Positions 10,591-21,909 of a DNA stretch of 64,000 nt are shown here, piece after piece; within the stretch, counting starts at the first letter, position 1, and each line of letters starts with the position of its first letter. A program made the translations under genes and the position numbers. Source of the stretch: Taudactylus pleione (taxonomy: Eukaryota; Chordata; Amphibia; Anura; Myobatrachidae); NCBI GenBank assembly GCA_031769625.1, contig JAUIMM010000124.1:3734501-3798500 (forward strand). Reading direction: 5' to 3'. The notes beneath the pieces were generated by a model. It worked only from the letters and a program-made list of their open reading frames with translations. It did no database searches and was not told the origin of the DNA.

Positions 10591-11660
10591 TCAGCAACAA
10601 ATGATTGGTGCATGTAGTAGTGATCCCCACAATAAGTCAGACGTACCACACTCACTATAAGTGTGGTGTTCTTTCAACATATAAACTTGTATACAACATC
10701 CAAGAATCAAGGGTGTACCCTACTCACGATCAGTATGGTTCTTTTAAAGTATATCAAGGTATCTTTTGTATGCTCCTGGTGGATCACCATCAAAGATTCG
10801 TCCCTCAGTGTGGCGTTAGAGGAAAAATAAGTCCAAGTTGATAATAAATCCAGAAAAAAACTTTTATTCCAAAATAATCCTGGACACATTGGGATATCCA
10901 CAGTATTAAAATAAGATCACTAGGATCAGTTACACATATATATCCAATAAAAATACATAAATCGAAAATCAATAAAAAGAACGGAATGGTCCCTTTCATG
11001 CAAGTAATAAAGTTTTCAAAAAGAGTCCTTATTACCGAAAATCCATAAGAAATAGGATTAGGCTGTTCACACTCTTTAGCTGGTCGACGCGTTTTGGCCC
11101 TGATTGGGCCTTTATCAAGACATGCCTTGAGTGTGAAAAAGCCTCATATTTAAGTGGAGAACAGCCAATCATCTTAGAGGGGAAATTACCTCAGTGGTTT
11201 TATATAATCAGAACCTAAAATATTAAAACTTTACATCAACCATCACAAATGTACAGCTTATTTCAAGACCGATCTGTGATGTATAAAGAATAATCAATTA
11301 TATTGACTATATTTATATAATCAGACTTGTAAAGGAACATAGTTGCCGCGTTGTCATGGCAACCCCCCAGTACAGGAAGTAAACTGGACAAAGAAAACAT
11401 TGGGAATCAAATTAAGTACAAAAGCTCAGAGCCATTTCAGACTCTTACCTTGGAAGTGACCCTTCTCCCCATGGAAACTGGTAACGATGACTCTCGGGGG
11501 ATGCCACGATCGTTCCTCCACTACCTCTAAGCGGCGGATCAAGTTACGGAGCATTTTCCCCGGAAATGGTCATCACCCGGCACCTGCGCCAGTGGAATGC
11601 AAGGTGAACCGCACAGGCTACCGGAAGTGACGACCAACGTTGTTAATGCGCCATACCGGC
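10591..11660. repeat. Unclassified repeat with ACGCGTTTTGGCC hairpin motif
   Basis: AT-rich DNA with several near-repeated segments (CACTTTTAAGTGTG, CACTCACTATAAGTGTG, TATCAAGGTATCTTT). At 11087-11125, on the minus strand, is TTGATAAAGGCCCAATCAGG continuing into GGCCAAAACGCGTCG, a short stem with a conserved-looking flank that recurs elsewhere in the window. No protein-coding potential recognised. Family not identified. Confidence 0.4.
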
Positions 11661-12770
11661 TAAACACGTGGGACTATCAGAGGGCAAAAAGAATATAGAT
11701 GACCTCACTTCCTGTATGTATACAGGAGGTGGAGAGGGACAACACCGCATATGTCAGGTGTTAGCTAAAGCTGAAATGAATTTTATCTATAAGTGTAAGA
11801 CTTTAATCCCTGGTGGGAGGGTAGTTGGGGTGGTGGAGTGGGAGCGTGTCAGGGTGTAGGTAGGGGGGGTGTATCTTGGGTGGACTAGCTCTTGGTGGGA
11901 GAATGGGTGGACCCTTTCAGGGGGCTCCTTACTGTGCGGTTCTTGACCAGCACGTCCTCCCTGCTGGACCTTTGGTCTACAGTCTTGTGATCTGTCAGTG
12001 TGGTGTCTTGGTGGGGTGATGGTATGAGAGGCAGTTCTGTGAATGTGGCGTCCCGTGTAAGAGTCAATGTCAATCCTTACCTACCGGTAGGTATTGCTCG
12101 GCAGTCTCTCTTTGCTGCAGGTGTTCTTTGTTATAGAGATGGTCTCCTTGCTGTTGTTGCGCGGACCGAGCTTACCTCTCTGTAGGTGCCGTCTGGATGT
12201 AGTTATGGGTGAGGGTGGGAAGTACCTGCCGACTTGGGTCCGGATAATGCCGTCAGCTGATACGGCTGGCCTGGGGTAGCGGGAGCTCTTCCCTAGGTGG
12301 ATGTGGCATTGAGTGAAGGTAGTGGGTCCCTGCCGACCTGGGCCCGGATGGTGCTGTCAGCTGATGGTGCTGGTGGCTGCCCTGTGGTGGCGGGAGTGCT
12401 TCCCCGGGTTGCAGAGGGGGTGAGGTGACTCACCGCCCAGTGTGCGGCAGCTGCTGCTGGATTGGGAGAGGTGTGACCCGTCGCCTGCTGCGGGACTGTT
12501 GCTCCTGATTGTGGGTGGGCGGTGGTGTCCGCGGCCAGCTGGGGCCGGGGCACAGATGGCTTGCGGTGGCAGTGTAGAGGTGTGCAGTCGTTGGCCGCGA
12601 TGCGTGGTCACTTGCTGCTGGGTGAGGGGAGCGAGGGTCTGGCATGGCTCCGGATACCGAAGCACGCTGATTTCCAGTGAGGTGATGGCAGTGTGGGCTG
12701 TTTCCAACGCGTTTCAGCTCAAGATGTCTTCAAGGAGGTATAGTTAAAGTCGGTCTGTTCCCCCCAGCCG
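11661..12770. repeat. GC-rich unclassified region with a ~105-bp tandem duplication
   Basis: Two diverged units, about 12208-12303 and 12313-12415, share CTGCCGACYTGGGYCCGGAT, GTCAGCTGAT and GCGGGAG..CTTCCC. The frames across it are open only because of base composition and match nothing I know. The end near 12707-12741 carries an AACGCGTTTCAGCTCAAGA motif on + (GAAACGCGTT on minus). Confidence 0.4.
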
Positions 12771-13016
12771 CCGGGATCTACACGCGGCAGTGCGGTATCC
12801 CTCCAACGGCTCAGGCTCCACATTACCAGGAACATACAACAGCGCAGCTCCCCCTTCCAGCTTTAGAGAGCTGTCACGCTGCCGCAGACCTTGGGAACGC
12901 AGGTACCTGTCCTATCATTGATCTGACCGGGACGCCGGTATACAGTGTCACAACATAGAGGCACTGTGAAGACTAAACCATAGGGACATTACTGGCCGTG
13001 AATTATACGGGACCTA

Positions 13017-13330
13017 GGCCCTGATTCAGAGCCGGACGCTCTGACCACAGCGCTCGCTCTGAATCAGGGCCCACCTCCATTAAAATGGAGCGTCCTCCTG
13101 GACGCTCGTATAGCTGTGGGTCACCACCCACAGCATATACGAGCGTGCAACAAGATGGTCGCGATGGTCTTGACCATCGCGACCATCGGACTTGCGAGTG
13201 AAACCCTGTGGTCTGGTTTCTCAACCGCAAGCCCTGGAGTGATTTTGGCTCTTATCAGAGCCAAAATCACTCCCACTGACATCACTAGTGATGTCAGTGG
13301 GGCCGGCTTCAGACGGTAGGCGTTCCCATA
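13017..13330. mobile_element. MITE built of consecutive hairpins (copy 1)
   Basis: At least six inverted repeats follow one another: GGCCCTGATTCAGAG with its complement; GCGTCC/GGACGC; ACGCTCGTAT with its complement around GTGGGTCACCACCCAC; GATGGTCGCGATGGTC with its perfect complement; GAGTGATTTTGGCTC with its perfect complement; and CCACTGACATCACTAGTGAT, which is part of a perfect palindrome. A related element with CCTGATTCAGAG and TGTGGGTGACCACCCACAG is at 41841-42020. No coding capacity; likely non-autonomous DNA transposon. Confidence 0.65.
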
Positions 13331-15040
13331 GGAACTCATGGGGGAGAGGGATTTTTAGAGACCGCACAGGAAAAAAATACTAACACTTACAATGTAGTCA
13401 CTATAATAATCAGAGACCAGCGTAATTTAGAAAGAGAATACTAAAGTATAATTCCTTAATAATGCTTATAAGTTTGCTGGTGGTGCACCATTGGAAAAGT
13501 ACAGGAAGTACTTGTATAGTTTGTGTTGGGTCATAGGAGATATGACTCAAAAAAAAGAATTTTCCTTAGTTGATGCACTCTTAATTATGAATAATTATTA
13601 CATTAAATATTTATATTACATGAAACTTAAAACTTAACTTTTAATCAGACAAAAAAAACACAAAGAGACACACATATGTTAAATCTGCTCGCAATTGTAG
13701 CATATAATGCTGCAGATCACTAACTCCCTTTAGGAGTGTTTAAACTGGCTCAAAAATGTAATCAATTAAAGGTCTATTGCCACACCATTAAGTAGTGAGT
13801 AATTAATAAATTGTTAAATACAACATTATCCCTTGTATTAATGTTATTAGACCATTTTTTGAACAAGAAAAGGTAGTAAGTGAAATATATTGATGAAAAA
13901 ACCAAGATATTAAGACTTAAATAATAGTCCAATTATTCATGTGGTTTTTATGCAGCAGGACTATTCACATCCTCATAATTTGCCCACTGTCAGGAGTATA
14001 TATATAATGCAATAAGCAATATCCAATATTGAGTTATAAGGGAAACCAGGCAATTAATGGTCTATGTTAATATATCCATATATACACATTATATTGTTTA
14101 TATATAATGACACTGTTAGTATCCTTGCAATCAACCCCTGTCAAGAGGTACACATATTATCCAGATAAAAAGTAATAGACTTAAAAGACCCCCACCTTAA
14201 TTGGGGGAAGACCTCTCACCCCTAACTCCGTTTACCCCTGTGGGTATTGAACGGGTCAGAGGGAGACGGAGACCTCCTGGGTGCAGGGTGAAGGAATAGA
14301 GACAGGGAAAGTGCAGTCGGTTCCTACTTTCCCTGCTGACTCCGGTATCCCCCTGTTGCGAGTGCGCAGTGCAGGGCGGTATAACCGGTGACAGCGGGAT
14401 GAGGGGGCCGACAGAATTACCTGATTGCCCAGTTAGAGGACTGACAGTGGGGGGATGATCAGGAACAGCGTCCCGCTGAACAGTCTAGCCGCCGTCGGAA
14501 GCCGGGTCACATGGCCCTGTGATACCCGAGGTCCTGGCGCTGGCTGATGACGCGCGTTTCACAAAGAGCTTGTTCACAATATATATATTTCTCAAACTTC
14601 ACACAGTAGAAGCTTTGACTGAATAATACCTACGAAACGCACTCTTACACAGCAATGTGCTGTTTAACCTTTATCTGGTAAGTTTTTAGTTGTGTCTCTT
14701 GTTTTTATTAAATAAAAAAAGTTTATTACACCGTTGGAGAGGCAGATGAATGTAACCGTAAGAAACAGACTGCAGTATGTTTTATACTGTACTACAATGA
14801 ATTTTTATTAACTATTAAGCCCCTGTTTCATACTGTCTGAATCATATTTTTAATACTTATTTTATTACATTACATGTGATATTTTATTAAGTTTTGGAAA
14901 CGTAATACCCTTGATGTTTTTGTTTCTTTTTATTTATGTGTGAAATGAAAATATAAACCTATTTTCCTTTTTCATTAGGTTATAAATTTTGTATAGCGCA
15001 TGAATTCTTTGATGCATTACCCATACATAAATTACAGGTA
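13331..15040. other. AT-rich intergenic DNA, no gene recognised
   Basis: AT-rich with short internal similarities. Around 14200-14560 it is GC-richer (AGGGAGACGGAGACC) and ends with TGATGACGCGCGTTTCACAA (14546-14565), again the GAAACGCG-type motif on the minus strand. From 14580 to 15040 nothing beyond AT-rich sequence is seen. Confidence 0.45.
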
Positions 15041-15675
15041 TCTATCTATCTATTAAAATTCCCTGTTCTGTGGTCTGCCTCTTCGTTCGGGCTAATTCCT
15101 TGAACCACTGGATTGATTTTAATGGGGTGCTCACTATTCTATACATTATTGGTCAAGGAAGGTTTAGGTGTATGAACCATTCATCTGTGACAAAAGGAGG
15201 ACGAGCAGTGACTATTTTACTGAAGCAGTCACAGAAAAAAATCTAATCTTATTCCAAGTTGAAGTACAGTAGCTGCCCATAGTGCTGAAACAGAAAGTGA
15301 GAGCCAATCAGAGATAGCAATGTGCCCTGTTGCTTAGCAGCAGCCTAGAGAGGGGAGGGAGTCAGGGACTGAAGCAGGATCAAGTCTGAGGCACACAGAG
15401 GGCCTGATTCAGATTTGGGAATAGAATGAGGAAGTAGCTGTGTATCTTGGTAAAACCATGTTGCACTGTAGGTGGGGACGATTTAAAATGTGCAGAGAGA
15501 TTTATATTTGGGAGGGGTGTGTCCAAACTGAATCTTTAATTCCAGTTTAAAAATAAAGATGCCCAGCATTTGTAGTCTACATGCAAAAGCAGCTAGGCTA
15601 CATTCAAAAAAAGGTATTTACTGTATTTGCACTCCTTGCATTGCAACATGGTTTGTCCAGGTGCAGAGTTACTTG

Positions 15676-16375
15676 TACCCCTTTTACACCAACCGAATAA
15701 CCCGGGTTATTGCCGGGTCGATGCTTTGTGTGAACGGCTTCCAGAAAAATATCCCGGGTCGATTTACCCGGCAATCTTACTCTGGTTGAGAGCAGGGTTG
15801 AAAACGGGTTGTTCCCATGTCATGTGGCAGTGTGAACGGGTGCTACCCGGATTATTTGACCCGGCTACATTCTGCTCTTAGCTGATTGGAGTTTCTGGGG
15901 CGCTGGCAGATGATGTAATTTGTCAGGGCCCTGCAGAGAGACGCACACGCAGCCATTACTTGCCTGCCTAACCTCCTGCACACAGCCTGCACCACAGCCT
16001 GACCAACTCCCACAAAACGCAGGCTGATACACAGGCTGCCACAGTCAGAATTGCAGCCGGCACCACAGCCTGGCCAGCAGTTACAAACGCAGGCTGATAC
16101 ACAGCCATAACAGCAGCCTGACCAACAGCCTGTTCCTACCCCCTCTCTTTTGTTGCCTTTTGTGACCTCACCTTTGTCAGCCCTTAAAAAAGACCATTTT
16201 TAATGACATCTATAGGGAAAAGCAGGGATTACCCGGGTTCAGTGTAAACGGGGCAAACCCGGGAATAACCCGGGTAGAGTTGCAGTGTAAACGGGCTCTG
16301 AAGCCGAGTTCGACCCGGGATTGGCCAGTGTTCAAATTCCGGGCTTGGACCCGGGATTTTTGTGTAAAAGGGGTA
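15676..16375. mobile_element. MITE with TACCCCTTTTACAC termini
   Basis: Left TACCCCTTTTACAC and right GTGTAAAAGGGGTA are perfect 14-bp terminal inverted repeats. The subterminal regions are full of ACCCGGG/CCCGGGT motifs. TTG flanks both sides (15673-15675 and 16376-16378), a 3-bp duplication compatible with a PIF/Harbinger-type transposase. About 700 bp, no protein-coding potential. Confidence 0.7.
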
Positions 16376-16388
16376 TTGCTCTATTTTA

Positions 16389-16691
16389 TGCTGGGCATAC
16401 ACTATACAATTGTCTGTCAGATATCTGTCCAATCTGGCTGGATGGAATGAAAACCTGGTAATGTATGGGAGCAAATGACAATCATCCATTTGCTCACAAA
16501 CACTGGAAAACAGACAAAAATTGTTAAAAAACACGAATTTAACCAATTTGAACAACTGTTTTTTGTCCGTTTTCCAGAGTTTAAAACCATATGATCGACT
16601 GTCATTTGCTCCCATACATTAAAAGGTTTTCATTCCAATCAGCCAGATTGGACATATATCTGACAGAAAATTGCCTAGTGTATGCCCAGCA
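16389..16691. mobile_element. PIF/Harbinger-type palindromic MITE
   Basis: 303 bp with TGCTGGGCATACACTA at the left and its complement at the right. The arms stay complementary for about 120 bp (GTATGGGAGCAAATGACA and its partner). It is flanked by TTA on both sides (16386-16388, 16692-16694), the TWA duplication typical of PIF/Harbinger. A similar palindrome, with GTATGGGAG and CAAATG, is at 51025-51340. Confidence 0.75.
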
Positions 16692-16939
16692 TTACTCTAT
16701 TTCCAAATATGAATCAGGCCTAGAGAGTAATAGACAGCCTCCAACGAACCCATGAAGATGCTCTGATGCAGTCACAGGAGCCAGGGGAGGCATAGGTATC
16801 AGGAATGTAATAAAAACAAACAACCATCGGAAAACACCATGCTGTTGATAATGCTTATGGTAGCTGCAATACAAATCTCTCATCCATGATCCTCCTGCCC
16901 TTCCCAGCACATCCCATTGGCCGGGCCTTGGTCAGCTGC

Positions 16940-18110
16940 AGGGCAGCAGCAGTGGGGATTGTGGTGACACTGGTGATATGCAGGGGGTTGTGGTGAGATC
17001 CAAAGGGCTGTGGTGAAATGCAGGGGGTAGAAGTGAGATGCAGCTGTCTTTTGTGAGATGCAGGGGGCTGTGCTGACATGGTGTAGGTTCTTATGAGATG
17101 AAGGAGGCTGTGCTGACATGGTGTAGGTTCTTATGAGATGAATGGGGCTGTGCTGACATGGTGTAGGTTCTTATGAGATGAAGGAGGCTGTGCTGACATG
17201 GTGTAGGTTCTTATGAGATGCAGGGGGCTGTGCTGATATGGTGTAGGTTCTTATGAGATGAAGGAGGCTGTGCTGACATGGTGTAGGTTCTTATGAGATG
17301 AAGGGGGCTGTGCTGACATGGTGTAGGTTCTTATGAGATGAAGGAGGCTGTGCTGACATGGTGTAGGTTCTTATGAGATGAAGGGGGCTGTGCTGACATG
17401 GTGTAGGTTCTTATGAGATGAAGGGGGCTGTGCTGACATGGTGTAGGTTCTTATGAGATGAAGGGGGCTGTGCTGACATGGTGTAGGTTCTTATGAGATG
17501 AAGGGGGCTGTGCTGACATGGTGTAGGTTCTTATGAGATGAAGGAGGCTGTCCTGACATGGTGTAGGTTCTTATGAGATGCAGGGGGCTGTGCTGACATG
17601 GTGTAGGTTCTTATGAGATGAAGGAGGCTGTGCTGACATGGTGTAGGTTCTTATGAGATGAATGGGGCTGTGCTGACATGGTGTAGGTTCTTATGAGATG
17701 AAGGAGGCTGTGCTGACATGGTGTAGGTTCTTATGAGATGCAGGGGGCTGTGCTGATATGGTGTAGGTTCTTATGAGATGAAGGGGGCTGTGCTGACATG
17801 GTGTAGGTTCTTATGAAGTGCAGGGGGCTGTGCTGACATGGTGTAGGTTCTTATGAGATGAAGGAGGCTGTGCTGACATAGTGTAGGTTCTTATGAGATG
17901 CAGGGGGCTGTGCTGACATGGTGTAGGTTCTTATGAGATGCAGGGGGCTGTGCTGACATAGTGTAGGTTCTTATGAGATGCAGGGGGCTGTGCTGACATA
18001 GTGTAGGTTCTTATGAGATGCAGGGGGCTGTGCTGACATGGTGTAGGTTCTTATGAGATGCAGGGGGCTGTGCTGACATGGTGTAGGTTCTTATGAGTTG
18101 CAGGCGGCTG
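16940..18110 (+). repeat. 40-bp minisatellite, about 26 units
   Basis: From about 17060 the unit (GGGGGCTGTGCTGACATGGT followed by GTAGGTTCTTATGAGATGAA) repeats every 40 bp to about 18105. Variants AAGGAGG, AATGGGG, CAGGGGG and AAGGGGG at the unit start alternate in blocks, suggesting higher-order duplication. Upstream, 16940-17060 has older 20-bp-like precursors (GTGGTGAGATGCAGGGGG). Confidence 0.95.
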
Positions 18111-18592
18111 TGACGAGATTAAATTGCTCCCTTACGAAGCCGGGGCGGGTCGCTAGTATATAATAAAATGTGTGATCAATAAATAATTTGCATACATTTA
18201 CTGAATGTGTACTTGTCATGTAGTTTTGGAAAATGTAACATTAATGTAAATGCCTAATTCTAATTTATTAGCATGTACACCAATATATTGACAAAATGGC
18301 TATAAAACTGCACCCAGCCTAAATGTCATAAACGCGGAATCCGTTATATTAGCTGTGGTTAGGAAGACGTGATACTGAGCTCATGCAACTACTAAGAGCT
18401 AATGTTCAGAAAGCTGCATCCATTGTGTTTCTCAGGAGTGCAGTAAACCTGCTTCTGCCATTACATGGGCTGCCCATACTTTCATTAATACTGATAAACA
18501 TAAAAGATGGCTAACTACATGGAAAGCATGAGGGCGCTGATGATGCAAGTGAATATTTTAGTTTGTTATATTTTTTCCTCTTTTTTTTATAG

Positions 18593-18706
18593 AAAACTGA
18601 AGATGGATGGCGAGAAGTACTAATTGATGTTGATCCAGAGAATCCGCATAAACTAAGATTTGTCCTTGGTTCTCGCAGTTCTCTTGTTGCAAAAACATTT
18701 ATTCAG
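18593..18706 (+). CDS. NDUFAF7: NDUFAF7 internal exon (first in window)
   Basis: Encodes 38 residues, phase 0 at both ends, including DGWREVLIDVDP and LRFVLGS. NDUFAF7 (MidA family) is the mitochondrial-matrix S-adenosylmethionine-dependent arginine methyltransferase that modifies NDUFS2 during complex I assembly; vertebrate homologues have a GWREV segment here. Acceptor is CTCTTTTTTTTATAG. The donor is CAG|GTTCTT, a weak match to consensus, but the reading phase fits the next exon. Exons for the N-terminal half were not found upstream and are presumably outside the window. Confidence 0.88.
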
Positions 18707-19440
18707 GTTCTTCTTTGTTTTTCTGTTAGAAGAGTATGGTGTAGACTCCCACTTGTAATGACAGCACAGATCTTCTGTATAAGGCATTATGCTTTATATA
18801 CTTTATATAGTTTCCTTCTGTTTGGCTTGCTGAACAGTTTATCTGGTAGACTTTATAATACTACTCTTTGTAAATAAAACCTTCAGCAACAAATGGCACA
18901 GACTATTTACAAACGCACCACATTTTTTTTTTTGTAATGGATATTACTCCATCCATTCAACTATACTCACCCCTCGCAATGTTTTCCTTCGTCCGTAGTT
19001 GCATGACTAATGGTGGGTACACACTGGGCGGTATTACTGAGCGACTGCACGATTACGACATCGTAATCGTGCAATCGCTCAGCAATCGTGCACTTTTATG
19101 TCAGAAACGACCAGCGATGCGCACTCCCGCTGGTCGTTTCCGACATTGTCCATCGCCTGAACATGCAGCACAATCTGACGATAACGACAGATTGGCATGT
19201 TCAGGAATGATGGACAGTGCCTGCACAGAACGACTGATCGTTTAGTGCAGACACTACAGGGGATCGGGAACGACTGTACGATTACGATGTCGTAATCGTA
19301 CTGTCTTCCCTGATCGCCTAGTGTGTACGCACCTTAGAGGTTTGATTCAGTATTTGTTTTTAGACTAACTGATAAAACTATCAATATTTTATTACTGTTA
19401 CCATTATATGTTTAAATTGTGTGTTTGTTTTTTTCCCAAG
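18707..19440 (+). other. NDUFAF7 intron with one MITE
   Basis: 734-bp intron starting GTTCTT and ending TTTTTTTCCCAAG. It contains an A/T-rich part and the hairpin MITE at 19008-19336. No other feature seen. Confidence 0.8.
19008..19336. mobile_element. Serial-hairpin MITE with GGTACACAC-like ends
   Basis: Ends are TAATGGTGGGTACACACTG and the complement-like CTAGTGTGTACGCACCTTA. Inside, hairpins follow one another: GAGCGACTGCACGATTACGA with its partner; GAAACGACCAGCG with a perfect partner; CCTGAACATGC and CAATCTG with partners; CTGCAC..GTGCAG; and GTACGATTACGA with its partner near 19273-19300. No coding capacity. Confidence 0.7.
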
Positions 19441-19584
19441 GCTGATGAAAAAAGGGATCATGTGGAAGTATGTCCAAGTGCTGCTGTTATTGTTCAAAAG
19501 CTTGCAAGCCAGATAAATAGTTACGGAGGGGCTGCTCTTATAGCGGATTACGGACACTCAGGTGTCAATATGGACACCTTTAGA
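19441..19584 (+). CDS. NDUFAF7: NDUFAF7 exon with ADYGH motif
   Basis: 48 codons, phase 0, encoding DEKRDHVEVCPSAAVI and GGAALIADYGHSG. The DHVEVCP and ADYGH segments are typical of NDUFAF7/MidA; the latter lies in the methyltransferase core. Acceptor TTTTTCCCAAG, donor AGA|GTATGT. No stop or frame damage. Confidence 0.93.
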
Positions 19585-21454
19585 GTATGTTGTTAGTGTT
19601 TTATATTGTCATATTTAGCTAAAAATGGTTATTTCAGTCCTAAACAAATTGCATCACTTAATGAAGATTAGGTTATACATAAGGAGAACATTACGTTTGT
19701 CTTGTGATATACTGTATGTGTTTGTGGAAGGTAAAAAGTAATTTGTTTAAAAGGCACATTACTCATACAAAGCACCTAGTACTCCTTCTGGATCCCTCTC
19801 CTCCCACGGATACCTGGGGATCAACCTATGCAAATCTCACCTCTCATTACCTCATCTGGTTTTAAGCGCTTCTCTTTTTTTACTTGGCTTGATAACACAG
19901 CATGACCTGATCAATATTATCATGGTACCCATGGCTATTTTCTCCCTCTGAGGCACACTGATCAGGCCATGTTCTTTTTTATGCTGATATGGGAGCTAAC
20001 CAACGATGCATAACTTGTTTTCAGATGTTGTCTCTTCATAGACCACTTAAAAGTTGAGATCAACATTATTGGAAGGAGACACCTAGTGTGTACCCACACT
20101 AACTGTGGACTGCATCAATTGTATTTTCACTATGGTCTTATTGTTATATTTTATTTATATGGCGTCACAAGGGTTCTGTTTACAGATTGAGAGATTAACA
20201 TCATTACAAAATACAAACCCGCCAATTACATAATATCATGGAGGAGACTGTAGAAGAGAGGGCCTTGCTTGTGAGAGCTTTCATTCTAGGAAATGGTTTG
20301 ATGTCTAGATGCTTTGTACATGCCAATCTGAACTAAAATCTGAGCAGTGGAAAACATATAGAGCCTCATAAGGTATTGAGATAATATAATGCAAAGAGTT
20401 CCCATAAAATTAGTTGCCATGTACATTTTTATAATAGTAAAATGCAGGAATTAGTTTTAACCTGCTGTAATAGTGTAGGAGGTTCTTCACCACTGCTGTC
20501 ATCAGTTTGCTAGTGCACTGGATGAGTAATGAGAGGGTGCTTGCTGATTCTGCAGGTAGAAATAGTCCTGCTCTGCTTTTGTTGTTGTAGATGAGGCCAC
20601 AAATTCAATAAATAGATAGGTAAAACTTGTACCTGAAAAGCAGCTGAAGATGTAAGAGAAGTCATTCTATGGCAGTTATTTATTAAATACCCAATTAAAC
20701 TACCCAACAATTTGTAAAGGATGCAAAGAGGGATGTTAAGTATTAAAAACCATATATATTATAAAAAACTGGTTTTCCCCAATTGATGACAATATGATTG
20801 GAAATTAGCTTTATTCCATTTTCTGCCTTCGCAGTTGAAAAACATTGTTAACCTGATCAGTTTCTTTATAACACATAAACTAAAGTGCTCTACAGCATGC
20901 AACAATATTATTTAAACAAAGTTAACTTCCTAATGATTACTTCACAGTAGTGTGGTAATAAAGCAGGGGTTTATTATTTTTTATGCAGAGGGCCATTTTG
21001 ATATATATAACATAATTTGCGGACCTGGTGCAGGCCATGCCCCCTCCGTGTAACCTCACACGGGGACGGGGCCACAATCGCTGATGATTACAGCAATGCC
21101 GATCTGTAAGAGCAGCAGTGTGACCGTCTGAAGCGTCCTAAGGATGCTCCAGGTGGTACTGCTGAATAGATTCTGCCATTCTAGGCACTCTGCTAGCCAG
21201 ATGAGGCTAGCAGAAATAAGCTCAGACCAATGATTCCGATGGCCTTATACGGCCTCAGGGCCTGAGGTTCCCCATCCCTGTAATAAAGCATTAATACCTA
21301 AACATCCTTGGAAGATTGTTCTTGTGTGTACTCTTTAAATGAAACAGTTTGTAATCTTACTATTTAGTTTAATAGAAAGTCAGTACGTTTTTAGCAAAGT
21401 ACAATGTTTGTAACAATAATTTTAGAAATGAACATGAATTTGTCTTGTGTTCAG
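19585..21454 (+). other. NDUFAF7 intron
   Basis: 1.87-kb intron, mostly AT-rich and without recognised coding sequence. It contains one hAT-type MITE at 20964-21280. It ends TCTTGTGTTCAG. Confidence 0.85.
20964..21280. mobile_element. hAT-type MITE with 8-bp target duplication
   Basis: Starts CAGGGGTTTATTATTTTTTA and ends AGGTTCCCCATCCCTG, giving CAGGG..CCCTG inverted ends. Both sides carry TAATAAAG (20956-20963 and 21281-21288), an exact 8-bp duplication as made by hAT transposases. 317 bp, non-coding. Confidence 0.85.
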
Positions 21455-21628
21455 GGGTTTCGGGCTCATCAGTTACACGATGTACTAATAGCTCCAGGAA
21501 CAGCAGATCTTACAGCCGATGTTGACTTTAACTTCTTGAAGAGAATAATTGGAAAGACAGTGGACACTGTAGGTCCTATTACACAACGTGAATTCTTGAG
21601 AAATATGGGAATTGATTTAAGATTACAG
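21455..21628 (+). CDS. NDUFAF7: NDUFAF7 exon with LIAPGTADLTADVDF motif
   Basis: 58 codons, phase 0. Encodes HQLHDVLIAPGTADLTADVD and ITQREFLRNMGID; these are the most conserved parts of the C-terminal half of NDUFAF7. Acceptor TGTGTTCAG, donor CAG|GTAAGG. No frame damage. The next coding exon is 12.2 kb downstream. Confidence 0.95.
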
Positions 21629-21909
21629 GTAAGGTGATTTTAAATTTTGGTTTGCTTATGGCAAATAGGCAGCTTTGTTTTGCCTTATTCTGTTGCTATT
21701 GTCCATGTCAAATAAGCAATACTAGAAGGGATAAACACCTTTAGGTGGTAGCCCTCCATCAGAACCTCCATTGTTGCGTTAAATTATGCTTTCTTAAATC
21801 TATGTAATATCTACTCATAAGGAATTTACAAACTATATATTTGAATGTAGAAGTGTCATTGTGTAGAAATAGCATAACTATCTGAAGGTTGACGTGCTTT
21901 TATTTGTCT

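Larger units (their letters stand above)
15401..16720. mobile_element. TIR element with GGCCTGATTC ends, interrupted twice
   Basis: Left end GGCCTGATTCAGATTTGG and right end CCAAATATGAATCAGGCC form terminal inverted repeats. Two other MITEs (15676-16375, 16389-16691) are inserted near its right end. Its left sequence (GTAGCTGTGTATCTTGG, ACCATG) is also found at 27243-27300, so it is a multicopy repeat. No coding capacity. Confidence 0.55.
15041..18157 (+). mobile_element. Helitron-like non-autonomous element (candidate)
   Basis: Starts TCTATCTATCTATTAAAATT after an A and ends CGAAGCCGGGGCGGGTCG then CTAGT, resembling the TC...CTAGT ends of animal Helitrons. No Rep/helicase coding sequence is present, so it would be non-autonomous. 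It carries a TIR element with two MITEs inside and a 40-bp minisatellite. The base after CTAGT is A, not the T expected for insertion between A and T, so the call is tentative. Confidence 0.45.

Noticed and set aside
12293..12707. Three overlapping minus-strand Pro/Thr/Ala-rich open frames
   Set aside because: GC-rich sequence lacking stops by composition; no motif, and overlapping frames look equally good.
17060..18105. Regular array resembling a CRISPR
   Set aside because: Units are contiguous with no unique spacers, and the genome is eukaryotic. It is a minisatellite.
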